DNA of 25,341 nt, taken from a virus. The stretch is taken from the IMG/VR virus record IMGVR_UViG_3300006749_000111, positions 1-25,341 of that record; one strand, given 5' to 3'. How positions within the stretch are numbered: position 1 is the first letter of the stretch; each line of letters opens with the position of its first letter. The notes beneath the pieces are model-generated. The model was not told the DNA's origin and did not search any database. It saw only the letters and a list, made by a program, of their open reading frames with translations. Positions 1-6,848 of the stretch are shown piece by piece. Made by a program: the position numbers and the translations under genes.

Positions 1-321
1 AGAGTCAGGGTTACTTAAACGCACCTGTAAGATATTTTCTAAATCTTTATAATGTTCTTCTTTCATCACATTTGTCTTATCAAGTTTAAGTGATCTGTAT
101 GCCAAACTATGTAGTGTTCTAAAATTAGAAAATTGTTTTCTTTCTATATTAAACTTTGAACATGCTCGTGTAATGGCTTCCGAAGAAGCCTTACGAGTAA
201 AAGCAAAATAACCTATGCGGTCGGGCGGTGTTCCACGTTCCAATTCCTCTTCAACAATACGAAGAAGCTTTGTTGTTTTACCAGTCCCTGGGGGACCAAA
301 TATAATTGTAGTGTTATCCAT
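1..321 (-). CDS. SF1 (UvrD-like) DNA helicase, N-terminal part, cut by window edge
   Basis: This is the N-terminal 107 residues of an ATP-dependent superfamily 1 helicase; the rest lies left of the window. The first strand leads into a Walker A motif GPPGTGKTT at about residues 9-17. It is followed by a motif Ia-like segment (FAFTRKASSEA, about residues 39-49) and by FRTLHSLAYRSL, which matches the T-x-H-S/F segment of UvrD/Rep-type helicases. The start ATG (319-321) overlaps the TAA stop of the primase gene as TAATG, so the two are probably translationally coupled. Position next to primase and an SSB-like gene suggests unwinding at the phage fork or in recombination. The Walker A and UvrD-like segments are seen directly; the exact subfamily (UvrD, Dda-like or Pif1-like) cannot be settled without motifs II-VI. 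Confidence 0.85.
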   Translation of the reverse strand, partial: MDNTTIIFGPPGTGKTTKLLRIVEEELERGTPPDRIGYFAFTRKASSEAITRACSKFNIERKQFSNFRTLHSLAYRSLKLDKTNVMKEEHYKDLENILQVRLSNPDS

Positions 322-1823
322 TAAAAAGGTATGTCTTCTTTCATACTTGGTAGTTCAAGATTAACTTCTTCTGTTCCTTGGTCAGGTACATACCACATGT
401 AAACAACCTTACCCCTAACTCTTTTTCTTGTGTCACCACCACCGAGTTGCTTGATTCGAGCTCCCATTTGTGTTGTTGTAAAATCAGTAAATCTTTTTTT
501 CTGTAAATATTCTTCTAAAGAAGACATCTTAAAAAATATCTTACCTTCATCAGACCACGCTTTACCAATTAGTATCTCTTCAATATTCATCGCCTTGCCT
601 TGATCATTGATAAAGTTATCAAGGTGCTGTTCAAACCGACCTTCCTTTCTAACTTCTTTAGGCATTTCAATTATCTCCACAGACTGTAGCAACTGTTGAA
701 TACGAGCAGTCCAGTCCCTGGTGTTCATCGGGTTAGGTAAAATATTTAAATTATCCATACAAGCTTTTCTAAACTTTGCTTGATCAAACAACTGATCAGT
801 CGTGAGCTCTAGTCTTTGCCCATCAACATTTAAAAACCAAACAGACTCATCGGACTGATACTTTGTTAAATCACCAAACTTATGTTCGTAGTCAGGACCA
901 ATACCAAATTGACGTTGACGACATAAATTAGAATTACAGTGAGAACACATTGGTTGATCTTTACACTTGTATGCGTACTCTTTCTTCTCGTGTTGTTTAA
1001 TTGTTTTATTAACCTGAGCTATTGAAAGAGAAGGGTCCATATACTTGTGATTAAACTCAGCAATCTTATCCTGCCAATGATCAGGAAAAGCTTTTTTTGC
1101 ATACACAGCATATTGATATAAAGCATTGTCCCTGGTTCCCTCAGGAAATCCCTCTGCCATCAAAGTCTCCAAGCAAGGCGGACCATCTTTAAGTTCACGA
1201 GACTCATCTGCTACGCTAATCTCTTTTAATTGCTTTGGTGTTAAAACTAACTCATCATATTGTTTATAGAATTCTTCCACACTTAAAGATTGACCCTCAT
1301 CATCCATAGCGTAACGCATGCTGTTATCACCATCATGATAGGGTAAATTTAAAAAGTTTCCTGTATCTCCTCTGTCTGCTTTGATTTCCGTTTGCTTTGG
1401 AAAAATCTCACAATCTGCATAACCTAAGTAGGCGGCAATCTCATATAACTTGTTACGCATAGTAACTGCAGGAACTGATTGTTTAGTAAATAAGAATAAA
1501 TGTGCCCCGCCACTCTTAGAACGGCAGACACTCATTGGAATCTTTTTAATCTTTAATTTTTTTATTATTGATTTGAAATCAAGAGGATACTTATCAATAT
1601 CACAACAACCCCAAAAACAATTGGAGTCATCCATGATAGGTACAATACCCAATGAAGGGTCTTTACCTTGTAAGTGGTTTTCATAATATTCTTCTAATAA
1701 AGGTTCTTTCTTGATATACGCTTTACCGGAAAGTTTACCATTTTCTTTGGTTTCACCTTTATAGTAAACTCCGTAGGCTCTATCTAACCCTCTGAATATC
1801 TCTCTAAATTTCTTGTAGTCCAA
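321..1823 (-). CDS. Archaeo-eukaryotic-type primase (AEP/prim-pol) with zinc-binding segment and SSB-like C-terminal tip
   Basis: Probable replicative primase of 500 residues. The AEP core is recognisable: a D-I-D catalytic pair at residues 75-77, a SKSGGAHLFLF segment at 102-112 (the S-x-x-G-x-H nucleotide-binding motif of the family) and GNFLNLPYH at 155-163. A helical region around 228-285 resembles a PriCT domain. It is followed by four cysteines (C287, C293, C296, C301) that probably bind zinc. The last five residues are E-D-I-P-F, the signature tip of bacterial SSB. The start is a TTG at 1821-1823: the in-frame stop just upstream excludes ATG starts, and GGGAG (1829-1833) is spaced 5 nt before it. 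An ATG at 1826-1828 is out of frame and opens only 14 codons. A terminator sits just upstream, so primase expression is probably lower than that of the SSB-like gene. Its stop overlaps the next start (TAATG). The AEP assignment is firm; the PriCT assignment is less so. Confidence 0.85.
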   Translation of the reverse strand: MDYKKFREIFRGLDRAYGVYYKGETKENGKLSGKAYIKKEPLLEEYYENHLQGKDPSLGIVPIMDDSNCFWGCCDIDKYPLDFKSIIKKLKIKKIPMSVCRSKSGGAHLFLFTKQSVPAVTMRNKLYEIAAYLGYADCEIFPKQTEIKADRGDTGNFLNLPYHDGDNSMRYAMDDEGQSLSVEEFYKQYDELVLTPKQLKEISVADESRELKDGPPCLETLMAEGFPEGTRDNALYQYAVYAKKAFPDHWQDKIAEFNHKYMDPSLSIAQVNKTIKQHEKKEYAYKCKDQPMCSHCNSNLCRQRQFGIGPDYEHKFGDLTKYQSDESVWFLNVDGQRLELTTDQLFDQAKFRKACMDNLNILPNPMNTRDWTARIQQLLQSVEIIEMPKEVRKEGRFEQHLDNFINDQGKAMNIEEILIGKAWSDEGKIFFKMSSLEEYLQKKRFTDFTTTQMGARIKQLGGGDTRKRVRGKVVYMWYVPDQGTEEVNLELPSMKEDIPF

Positions 1824-1834
1824 AACATCTCCCT

Positions 1835-1861
1835 AAAAAAGTTAGGGGGCCGAAGCCCCCT
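1835..1861 (-). terminator. Rho-independent terminator with UUCG tetraloop
   Basis: Read on the minus strand, a 7-bp stem (A plus GGGGGC paired with GCCCCC plus T, 1844-1861) closes a TTCG loop and is followed after three bases by TTTTTT (1840-1835). G-C-rich stems with a C(UUCG)G loop are exceptionally stable, and this is the clearest terminator in the window. It lies 5-32 nt after the stop of the SSB-like gene and ahead of the primase ribosome binding site. It should therefore attenuate, not fully stop, transcription into primase and helicase unless those have another promoter; none is obvious in the 43-nt gap. Confidence 0.85.
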
Positions 1862-1866
1862 TAATA

Positions 1867-2700
1867 TTAAAATGGTATATCTTCACTAGAGCTTTTAGTA
1901 GCCGTTTCGTTCTCTTCGTAAGAAACATTTCTTTCTCCCTTACGACAGCTTTCTTCAAACTCTTTTGCCATTTGAAGAACCTCAGCACTGTTAGGTAGCT
2001 CAGTAATGACGGCATCCTTAGTTGGACCATTCCATCCGTACCAAGTTCCTTTGTCATTAGACTCTTTCATCGTACCCCACTTATAGACGTTGGCGAACGA
2101 AGGAGCTGCAAACAAATTACCGTTAGCACCTTTTAAGAATTGTCTCTTCATCATAGTGTTCCAACGCTTACTGTGTTTAAGCTGCGTTGATTTAAATGTA
2201 ATAACTGCTGGCGAAGGTATACCAGTGTTATCCATCACTAGGACAAAGTGATTGTGACAAGTATCAATATAGTTGCCACTATCTAGTCTATCCTTATTCT
2301 GATCATCTCTTTTAGTTTTTAAAAGAATATCAGAACTCGCATCATAGACGTTGACAGGTGCTGAACTTCCTTGACCACGATCAGTCCACTCTACGTATTG
2401 CAACTGAAAGTAACAAGGAATAATTTTGATACCTTCATCTGATTTGAACAGGTCTTGAGTTACCGTGTTGTAAATCATTCCTGCTTTTGCACCTTCAATC
2501 TCTTCAAGTTCAGGTGAAAGCTGCATCAAGATTTTAATTCTTGGTGTAGCCATTGTATCTGTTGATACATTTTGTAGACCCCTACCTGAGAGACTTTCTA
2601 GGCTTTCCAATGTAACTGCTGCTACACTGTTTTCTTTTTTTGTCTGCACTTCTTTTGCAGCAGACATCTTCTTTTTGTTTACGGTTTTACGCTTACGCAT
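1867..2700 (-). CDS. Probable phage single-stranded DNA-binding protein
   Basis: This 277-residue protein has no signal peptide and no membrane segment. Its N-terminal 30 residues are basic and Lys-rich (MRKRKTVNKKKM). A conserved-looking core begins near residue 50 (TPRIKILMQLSPELEEIEGAKAG) and is rich in beta-strand and aromatic residues (CYFQLQYVEW; YKWGTM; WYGWNG). The tail is acidic and Ser-rich and ends SSSEDIPF, matching the tip that bacterial SSB uses to recruit partner proteins. Acidic C-tails are also general in phage SSBs (T7 gp2.5, T4 gp32). Location directly upstream of the primase and a helicase supports a replication role. The GGAG ribosome binding site lies just before the ATG at 2698-2700. 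The ssDNA-binding role is inferred from tail and context: I do not see a textbook OB-fold signature, so a recombination mediator or another replication accessory protein is possible. Confidence 0.55.
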   Translation of the reverse strand: MRKRKTVNKKKMSAAKEVQTKKENSVAAVTLESLESLSGRGLQNVSTDTMATPRIKILMQLSPELEEIEGAKAGMIYNTVTQDLFKSDEGIKIIPCYFQLQYVEWTDRGQGSSAPVNVYDASSDILLKTKRDDQNKDRLDSGNYIDTCHNHFVLVMDNTGIPSPAVITFKSTQLKHSKRWNTMMKRQFLKGANGNLFAAPSFANVYKWGTMKESNDKGTWYGWNGPTKDAVITELPNSAEVLQMAKEFEESCRKGERNVSYEENETATKSSSEDIPF

Positions 2701-2702
2701 AT

Positions 2703-3269
2703 TTATCTCCTTATTTTTATTTCGTTCAAAACATGTACCCCGAAAAGATCTAAAGGTATTTCGTGCGGGTTGCCTTTATCTAGCTGCTCTTTAAAGAAAG
2801 CTTTAAGAGTGCTTGGATGTATGGAGGCATTATCTACCGGCTGTAATCCTTGCTCTTCGATTGCATGAATGAACTGTTCTGCTTGAGAGTCTTCGCCTTT
2901 AGCGAAGCTTGCCTTTACCTCACGTTTGATTAAGTCACCAAATCCTTTTTCCCGTAGTATATCAAAGGCAGACGCCTGTACGTCTTTCTTGATATGAGCT
3001 ACGACCTTTTCAGATGCAGTCACTTTTGATCCATTCGCAAGGGTTAGTGATGAAAGATTCTTTGACCTAAGCAAATCGGCTGTCTCATCGTACAACATCT
3101 GAAGCTTTGAATTAAGACTCTTTCGATGAGCCTCTATATTCTCCATTTCAGCAATAGTTGATTCGATTTCTTGACACTTCGATCCCAATGAGGACAAAGA
3201 TCCGTCATCTAACTTACTAAGGTCTTTAGATGATTCTTCCAAAGAACTTAGCACTGATGCGTTGTTCAT
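2703..3269 (-). CDS. Hypothetical protein with coiled coil, replication module
   Basis: Function not recognised. The product has 188 residues. The N-terminal 75 residues are Ser/Leu/Glu-rich with a heptad-like pattern (about 28-70) that predicts a coiled coil. The middle is mixed alpha/beta with a Lys-rich stretch, and the C-terminal third (about 120-188) looks like a small globular domain ending in basic residues (KIRR). There is no signal peptide and no catalytic motif. The stop is two bases from the start of the SSB-like gene, and the ATG overlaps the preceding stop as TAATG (3267-3271), so it is embedded in the leftward replication operon. A role as an accessory factor for the SSB-like protein or primase is only an inference from position. 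Confidence 0.75.
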   Translation of the reverse strand: MNNASVLSSLEESSKDLSKLDDGSLSSLGSKCQEIESTIAEMENIEAHRKSLNSKLQMLYDETADLLRSKNLSSLTLANGSKVTASEKVVAHIKKDVQASAFDILREKGFGDLIKREVKASFAKGEDSQAEQFIHAIEEQGLQPVDNASIHPSTLKAFFKEQLDKGNPHEIPLDLFGVHVLNEIKIRR

Positions 3270-3586
3270 TACGTTCTCCTATGTAAATCTACTTCAATAG
3301 GATAATACTTTTGATGTTTCTTATCCCACTTCAATAAATTAAATTTACCTCTGTTCATTTCTGCACAATGAGCACACACAATACCAATGAGAGAAGGATC
3401 ACCAAGACATAAAATGTAATCATCGTCAGTATATTCTTTAATTACTTTTTTTATCTTAGATACTGCAGGACCAGGTGATAAAACAACCTGATACCCTGGA
3501 GGCATGACTGGGATTAGCTTGCCATACTTATCTGCTGACAAAATATCCCTACCTGGCATTTCCTGTACTACGTAAACTGTGCTCAT
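3269..3586 (-). CDS. Hypothetical small protein, first gene of the replication operon
   Basis: This 105-residue product has no recognised family. I choose the ATG at 3584-3586 over the longer reading to 3637: a strong purine-rich ribosome binding site (GAAGGAAA) precedes it, and the longer start would lie inside the promoter. The sequence has a conserved-looking N-terminus (MSTVYVVQEMPGRDILSADK), a PPGYQVVLSPGPAV stretch and a central CAHCAEMNRGKFNLLKWDKK segment. The C-A-H-C pair could hold a metal only if joined by other ligands, which are sparse. The YVVQ...PPGYQVVLSPG region looks like beta strands. As the promoter-proximal gene of the leftward early/replication operon it is probably expressed early. 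Confidence 0.75.
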   Translation of the reverse strand: MSTVYVVQEMPGRDILSADKYGKLIPVMPPGYQVVLSPGPAVSKIKKVIKEYTDDDYILCLGDPSLIGIVCAHCAEMNRGKFNLLKWDKKHQKYYPIEVDLHRRT

Positions 3587-3607
3587 TATTTCCTTCTTTC
3601 TTAGCGT

Positions 3608-3637
3608 ATTATATAATAGTTGTAATCTAGATTTCAA
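3608..3637 (-). promoter_or_regulatory. Sigma70-like promoter for the leftward replication operon
   Basis: On the minus strand, TTGAAA (3637-3632) and a perfect TATAAT (3613-3608) are separated by 18 bp. The predicted transcription start falls near 3601, leaving a short leader of about 15 nt that contains the ribosome binding site of the gene starting at 3586. The -10 is a consensus match and the -35 matches four of six positions. It overlaps the opposite-facing promoter, so the two probably compete. Confidence 0.75.
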
Positions 3638-3647
3638 GCACTATATT
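3620..3647 (+). promoter_or_regulatory. Candidate promoter for the rightward helicase/PP-loop operon
   Basis: On the plus strand, TTGTAA (3620-3625) and TATATT (3642-3647) are separated by 16 bp. Transcription would start near 3654, giving a leader of only about 9 nt before the ATG at 3663, which contains a weak AGAAAG ribosome binding site. Both elements are imperfect. A second possible -10 (TATAAT, 3612-3617) lacks a good -35. A promoter must exist in this 76-nt gap because it is the only upstream space for the rightward genes, but the exact boxes are uncertain. Confidence 0.45.
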
Positions 3648-3662
3648 TATTTATAGAAAGTT

Positions 3663-5105
3663 ATGAATAAGTTACAAGATTATCCGTTTAAAACCGAGCC
3701 TTTTGCTCATCAACTAGCCGCATTAGGTGCGTCTTTAGAGAAAGAAAATTTTGCTTGGTTCATGGAAATGGGTACAGGAAAGACGTTAGTTGCTATTTAT
3801 AATGCAAGTTATCTGTATGATAATGGTCACATTGAAAGCTTAGTAGTGATCGCTCCAAAGACAGTTTACAAAAACTGGATAAGAGAATTAAATAATCATT
3901 TACCGGAACATATTGTTCCTGATATTTTTGTTTGGGGTTCTGATAACAAAGCAGAAGAAAGAAAAAAACTAGAAAAAGTATTTCTTCCAAACGATAATTT
4001 TAAAATTTTCTTAATGAATGTTGAAGCCTTCAGCACTAAAAAAGGTGTTGAATTTGCAAAGAAATTTTTCCTATCACATAAAGCAATGGTTGCTATTGAT
4101 GAGAGTACAACTATTAAAAACCCCACAGCAGCAAGAACAAAAAGTATTTTAAAACTAGCACCCTTGATTAAATACAAAAGAATCATGACAGGTTCACCCG
4201 TCACCAGATCCCCGATAGACCTATATTCTCAATGTGCTTTTCTTGATGAGGACCTATTAGGTTTTAGTTCATTCTGGGCTTTTAAAAATAGGTATTGTGT
4301 CATGGTCAGAAGAAACATGCCTACGCATAATTTTAATATGATTGTTAGGTATCAAAGATTAGATGAACTATCTGATAAGATAGATGATTTTTCATATAGA
4401 GTGCTCAAGGACGATTGTCTTGATTTACCAGAAAAGATTTATCAAGTACGCAACGTACCTATGACACCTAAGCAAATGGATATGTATGTATCTATGAAGC
4501 GAATGGCCATAGCATCACTAGAGGGAGAAAGGCTGACAGCCCTATCAGCGCTAACCCAAATATTAAGGCTACATCAGATAGTGTGCGGGCACGTAAAACT
4601 AGATAACGGAGAAGTAAAGCCAGTAGAAAATAACCGAATAAAAGAATTATTAAATATATTGAATGAGACATCAGGTAAGGTTTTGATCTGGGCAAATTAT
4701 AGACACGATATTGAAAACATTGCAAGAGAAATATCAAAGATCCATGGTCCAGAATCCGTGGCAACTTTTTATGGAGACACGCCTAACGAAGAGCGACAAC
4801 AGATTATTGATGACTTTCAAAACGGCGAAGACCTTCGTTATTTTGTAGGTAATCCTAAAACAGGAGGCTATGGTTTAACTTTAACCAAGAGTCACACTGT
4901 GATATACTATAGTAACTCTTATGACTTGGAAGTCCGACTACAATCGGAGGATAGAGTGCACCGCATAGGACAAACATCAAAGGTCACTTATGTTGATCTA
5001 GTAACTGAAGGCACTGTAGACGAAAAGATTGTACAAAGTTTAAGGAATAAGATTAATATAGCAACGCAAGTTATGGGAGAGGATATAAAAAAATGGCTGA
5101 TTTAA
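3663..5105 (+). CDS. SNF2-family (SF2) DNA helicase/translocase
   Basis: A complete 480-residue two-lobe SF2 ATPase. Motifs in order: Q-like segment FAHQLAAL (14-21), Walker A MGTGKT (36-41), motif Ia VVIAPKTVYKNW (61-72), Walker B D-E-S-T (146-149), motif III TGSP (176-179), motif IV region VLIWANYRHD (340-349), motif V GYGLTLT (402-408) and motif VI QSEDRVHRIGQ (427-437). The last is diagnostic of SNF2-type translocases. No long insertions or accessory domains are visible, so this is a minimal phage-type SNF2 protein. It heads the rightward operon and overlaps the PP-loop gene by 13 nt. Phage members of this family are usually assigned to replication or recombination. The neighbouring gene also allows a link to DNA modification, which is an inference. 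Confidence 0.93.
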   Translation: MNKLQDYPFKTEPFAHQLAALGASLEKENFAWFMEMGTGKTLVAIYNASYLYDNGHIESLVVIAPKTVYKNWIRELNNHLPEHIVPDIFVWGSDNKAEERKKLEKVFLPNDNFKIFLMNVEAFSTKKGVEFAKKFFLSHKAMVAIDESTTIKNPTAARTKSILKLAPLIKYKRIMTGSPVTRSPIDLYSQCAFLDEDLLGFSSFWAFKNRYCVMVRRNMPTHNFNMIVRYQRLDELSDKIDDFSYRVLKDDCLDLPEKIYQVRNVPMTPKQMDMYVSMKRMAIASLEGERLTALSALTQILRLHQIVCGHVKLDNGEVKPVENNRIKELLNILNETSGKVLIWANYRHDIENIAREISKIHGPESVATFYGDTPNEERQQIIDDFQNGEDLRYFVGNPKTGGYGLTLTKSHTVIYYSNSYDLEVRLQSEDRVHRIGQTSKVTYVDLVTEGTVDEKIVQSLRNKINIATQVMGEDIKKWLI

Positions 5106-5950
5106 TTAAAGGTCCTAGAGTATTATCTTTAGGCGCAGGAGTGCAATCAAGCACTTTAGCATTTATGTACGAGTATGGTGAGATTGGTCCTATGCCAGAC
5201 TTCGCAGTATTCGCTGATACGATGGCAGAGCCCAAAGAAGTTTATGAATGGTTTGAATGGATGAAGACTAAGATTAAAAATTATCCTATTCATGTTATTA
5301 GTGCAGGAGACATAGAACAAGATTCTATTGAAGCAGCGGAAGGTTTGCATACTTCAAGAACACCGCCTTTTTTTACTAAAGACCCAAAGAAACACAGTAT
5401 GGGTATCTTAACTCGTCAGTGTACCGGGCACTATAAAATAGAACCTATTCATAAGTTTATTAGGCAATATATGGGTTATCAAAAAGGACAACGTGTTAAA
5501 AAAGGAACAGTTGTAGAAATGATCATGGGTATATCTCGTGATGAAACATATCGTGTGAAAGAAGCTAGAAAGCCTTGGATTAAAAATATGTATCCTTTAG
5601 TAGATAGAAATATTACTAGAGCTATGTGTAAGAAATGGTTTGAAGATCATGATATGCCAAAGCCTCCGAGATCAGCTTGTACTTTTTGTCCTTATAAAAC
5701 TTGGACAGAATGGAAGTATTTAAAAGATAATTCACCAGAAGAGTTTCAACATGTTATTGAATTTGAAAAGAAAATTAATGGTGGCTTTAAAGGTATGCGT
5801 GAGGGTTACACTGTATTTGTTACTAAAGAAGGTAAACCGCTAAGTGAAATTGATATTGATGAAAAGGCAAAAGACAATGGTCAGATGTCCATGTTTGATG
5901 AACTAGGCGGCGTTACCGTCAATGATTGCGAAGGCATGTGCGGTGTATGA
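5093..5950 (+). CDS. PAPS-reductase-like PP-loop protein
   Basis: A 285-residue member of the adenine nucleotide alpha-hydrolase (PP-loop) superfamily, of the PAPS-reductase-like class common in phages. Evidence: the N-terminal strand and P-loop variant SLGAGVQSS (12-20), FADTMAEPKEVYEW (40-53) after the second strand, RQCTGHYKIEPI (108-119), GISRDE (146-151) and SACTFCPYKTWTEW (194-207). Cysteines C110, C179, C196 and C199 could bind an Fe-S cluster, as in DndC-type relatives. Two further cysteines lie at the C-terminus (C279, C283). The family activates a substrate with ATP, or reduces or transfers sulfur. Candidate roles are sulfur metabolism, tRNA thiolation or DNA phosphorothioation; the sequence alone does not choose. 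It overlaps the SNF2 helicase gene by 13 nt and the next start by an ATGA junction, so all three are probably co-translated. Confidence 0.85.
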   Translation: MADLIKGPRVLSLGAGVQSSTLAFMYEYGEIGPMPDFAVFADTMAEPKEVYEWFEWMKTKIKNYPIHVISAGDIEQDSIEAAEGLHTSRTPPFFTKDPKKHSMGILTRQCTGHYKIEPIHKFIRQYMGYQKGQRVKKGTVVEMIMGISRDETYRVKEARKPWIKNMYPLVDRNITRAMCKKWFEDHDMPKPPRSACTFCPYKTWTEWKYLKDNSPEEFQHVIEFEKKINGGFKGMREGYTVFVTKEGKPLSEIDIDEKAKDNGQMSMFDELGGVTVNDCEGMCGV

Positions 5951-6180
5951 GTAGAATCGCATATCAAGACGGCAAGCTATACCTAAGTTTAACAAGAGAA
6001 GAAGTAGAAAAAGCTCAAGAAAATATTGGTGTTCCTTTAGAGCTACCTATTGGTCAATTAAAAGTCTTTCAAGAAGATATTAGTAAAGCTGTAATGGCTC
6101 ATTGGTCCAAGGTTGGAGTATATGAAGCAGTAGAAGAACATCAGCTATCTTATAATCGCAAATCTAAAAGAAAAAAATAA
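5947..6180 (+). CDS. Hypothetical small basic-tailed protein in the helicase/PP-loop operon
   Basis: This 77-residue product is not recognised. I place the start at the ATG of the ATGA junction with the PP-loop stop (5947-5950), not at the ATG at 5926, which would add seven residues read inside the upstream gene in another frame. The N-terminus (MSRIAYQDGKLYLSLT) looks like a beta-hairpin. A helix follows (REEVEKAQEN), and the C-terminus is strongly basic (YNRKSKRKK), suggesting nucleic-acid contact. Tight coupling to the PP-loop gene suggests it works with that protein; that is an inference. Confidence 0.7.
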   Translation: MSRIAYQDGKLYLSLTREEVEKAQENIGVPLELPIGQLKVFQEDISKAVMAHWSKVGVYEAVEEHQLSYNRKSKRKK

Positions 6181-6187
6181 ATGTATA

Positions 6188-6208
6188 TTCTCCTCAAATA
6201 AAGGAGAA
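6188..6208 (+). promoter_or_regulatory. Hairpin that would sequester the ribosome binding site of the next gene
   Basis: TTCTCCT (6188-6194) is the exact reverse complement of AGGAGAA (6202-6208), with a 7-nt A/T-rich loop. The right arm is the Shine-Dalgarno sequence (AGGAG, 6202-6206) of the 58-residue gene starting at 6214. In RNA the stem would hide this site, so it could act as a translational switch or be opened by a ribosome reading through from upstream. No U-tract follows on either strand, so it is not a classic terminator. Confidence 0.5.
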
Positions 6209-6213
6209 AAAAC

Positions 6214-6390
6214 ATGTTTAACCTAACCAACAAAGCAAAGAATCATTTTTTAAATTTCTTTAAGAGTGATGACAAAGACGAATCAATCAAAGATTTTTGC
6301 CAAGCAGAATATAAAAAAGATTGGTATGCAGCCTACATGACCTACAAAAACGAAGGTCAGTTCCCTAATTTTATTAGAAGAACTCTTTAA
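6214..6390 (+). CDS. Hypothetical 58-residue protein, last gene of the rightward island
   Basis: This small gene starts at an ATG placed 7 nt after a strong AGGAG site and runs 58 codons to TAA at 6388-6390. The product begins MFNLTNKAKNHFLNFFK, an amphipathic aromatic helix. It continues with an acidic patch (SDDKDES) and ends with an aromatic-rich segment (CQAEYKKDWYAAYMTY) and PNFIRRTL. There is no transmembrane segment. The good ribosome binding site, plausible protein composition and exact fit into the gap support a real gene. Its end overlaps the oppositely oriented lysozyme gene by 4 nt. Function unknown; small proteins in such positions are often early host-interaction factors, but nothing in the sequence shows this. 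Confidence 0.7.
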   Translation: MFNLTNKAKNHFLNFFKSDDKDESIKDFCQAEYKKDWYAAYMTYKNEGQFPNFIRRTL

Positions 6391-6848
6391 TAATTAGGTC
6401 CAGAGTTTGCAACAATTTCAGCCAAGTGTTCACAGCGCTTCGGTGTCTGTTTCCACCACTTCGAATCTTTCATTTCCAATGATGCGGTTTTCCAATCTTT
6501 AACCCGCATCGCTTTCCACATCTTCTTAAATTTTCGAACACCTTGTGTTCCTAGCTGAAAGACCATCTCAAGAATTACTTCACCTACGTGTTGAGGCAAA
6601 TCGTGACCAATGCATTCTTCTATTAAAGAATCAGCACCAGCTGCCGCTCTGTTTAAATCCATTTCAAATATCTCTATAATTTCTTCCATAGGTATTTCTA
6701 CGCCTTCAGCAAATCTTTCCATTTCATGTTTCTGCACGAGATGGCCTATACCCACAGTTTTTTTACCTAAACTATCTAAATATACCGAAGTCCTTAGGCC
6801 TTCATGGTCCTGCACCCGAGCTTTAAGCTCATCAGTTATTTTTATCAT
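6387..6848 (-). CDS. Phage lysozyme (endolysin), glycoside hydrolase family 24
   Basis: A 153-residue T4-lysozyme-type muramidase that cleaves the MurNAc-GlcNAc bond of peptidoglycan at lysis. The catalytic triad spacing of T4 lysozyme is preserved: E16 (HEGLRTSVYLDS), D25 and T31 (KKTVGIGHL), i.e. +9 and +15 as in E11/D20/T26. The FQLGTQGVRKFKKMWKAM segment matches the helical C-terminal lobe. There is no signal peptide or signal-anchor, so a holin should be needed for export; none is recognisable in this window. It is the last gene of the long leftward late transcript, and its ATG is coupled to the preceding tiny gene by an ATGA junction. Its 3' end overlaps the convergent small gene by 4 nt. 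Confidence 0.92.
   Translation of the reverse strand: MIKITDELKARVQDHEGLRTSVYLDSLGKKTVGIGHLVQKHEMERFAEGVEIPMEEIIEIFEMDLNRAAAGADSLIEECIGHDLPQHVGEVILEMVFQLGTQGVRKFKKMWKAMRVKDWKTASLEMKDSKWWKQTPKRCEHLAEIVANSGPNY

Noticed and set aside
1842-2057. 71-codon minus-strand ORF inside the SSB-like gene
   Set aside because: It lies in another frame of a well-supported gene and has no ribosome binding site or sensible protein composition.
3587-3637. Longer N-terminus for the 105-residue protein (start at 3637)
   Set aside because: It would run through the promoter elements, and a better ribosome binding site precedes the ATG at 3586.
4492-4764. Leu-rich minus-strand ORF resembling a membrane protein
   Set aside because: It is antisense to the conserved SNF2 helicase; hydrophobicity arises from the complementary codons.
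5926-5946. Upstream ATG for the 77-residue protein
   Set aside because: The ATGA junction at 5947 is the more economical start; the extra residues are read inside the upstream gene.
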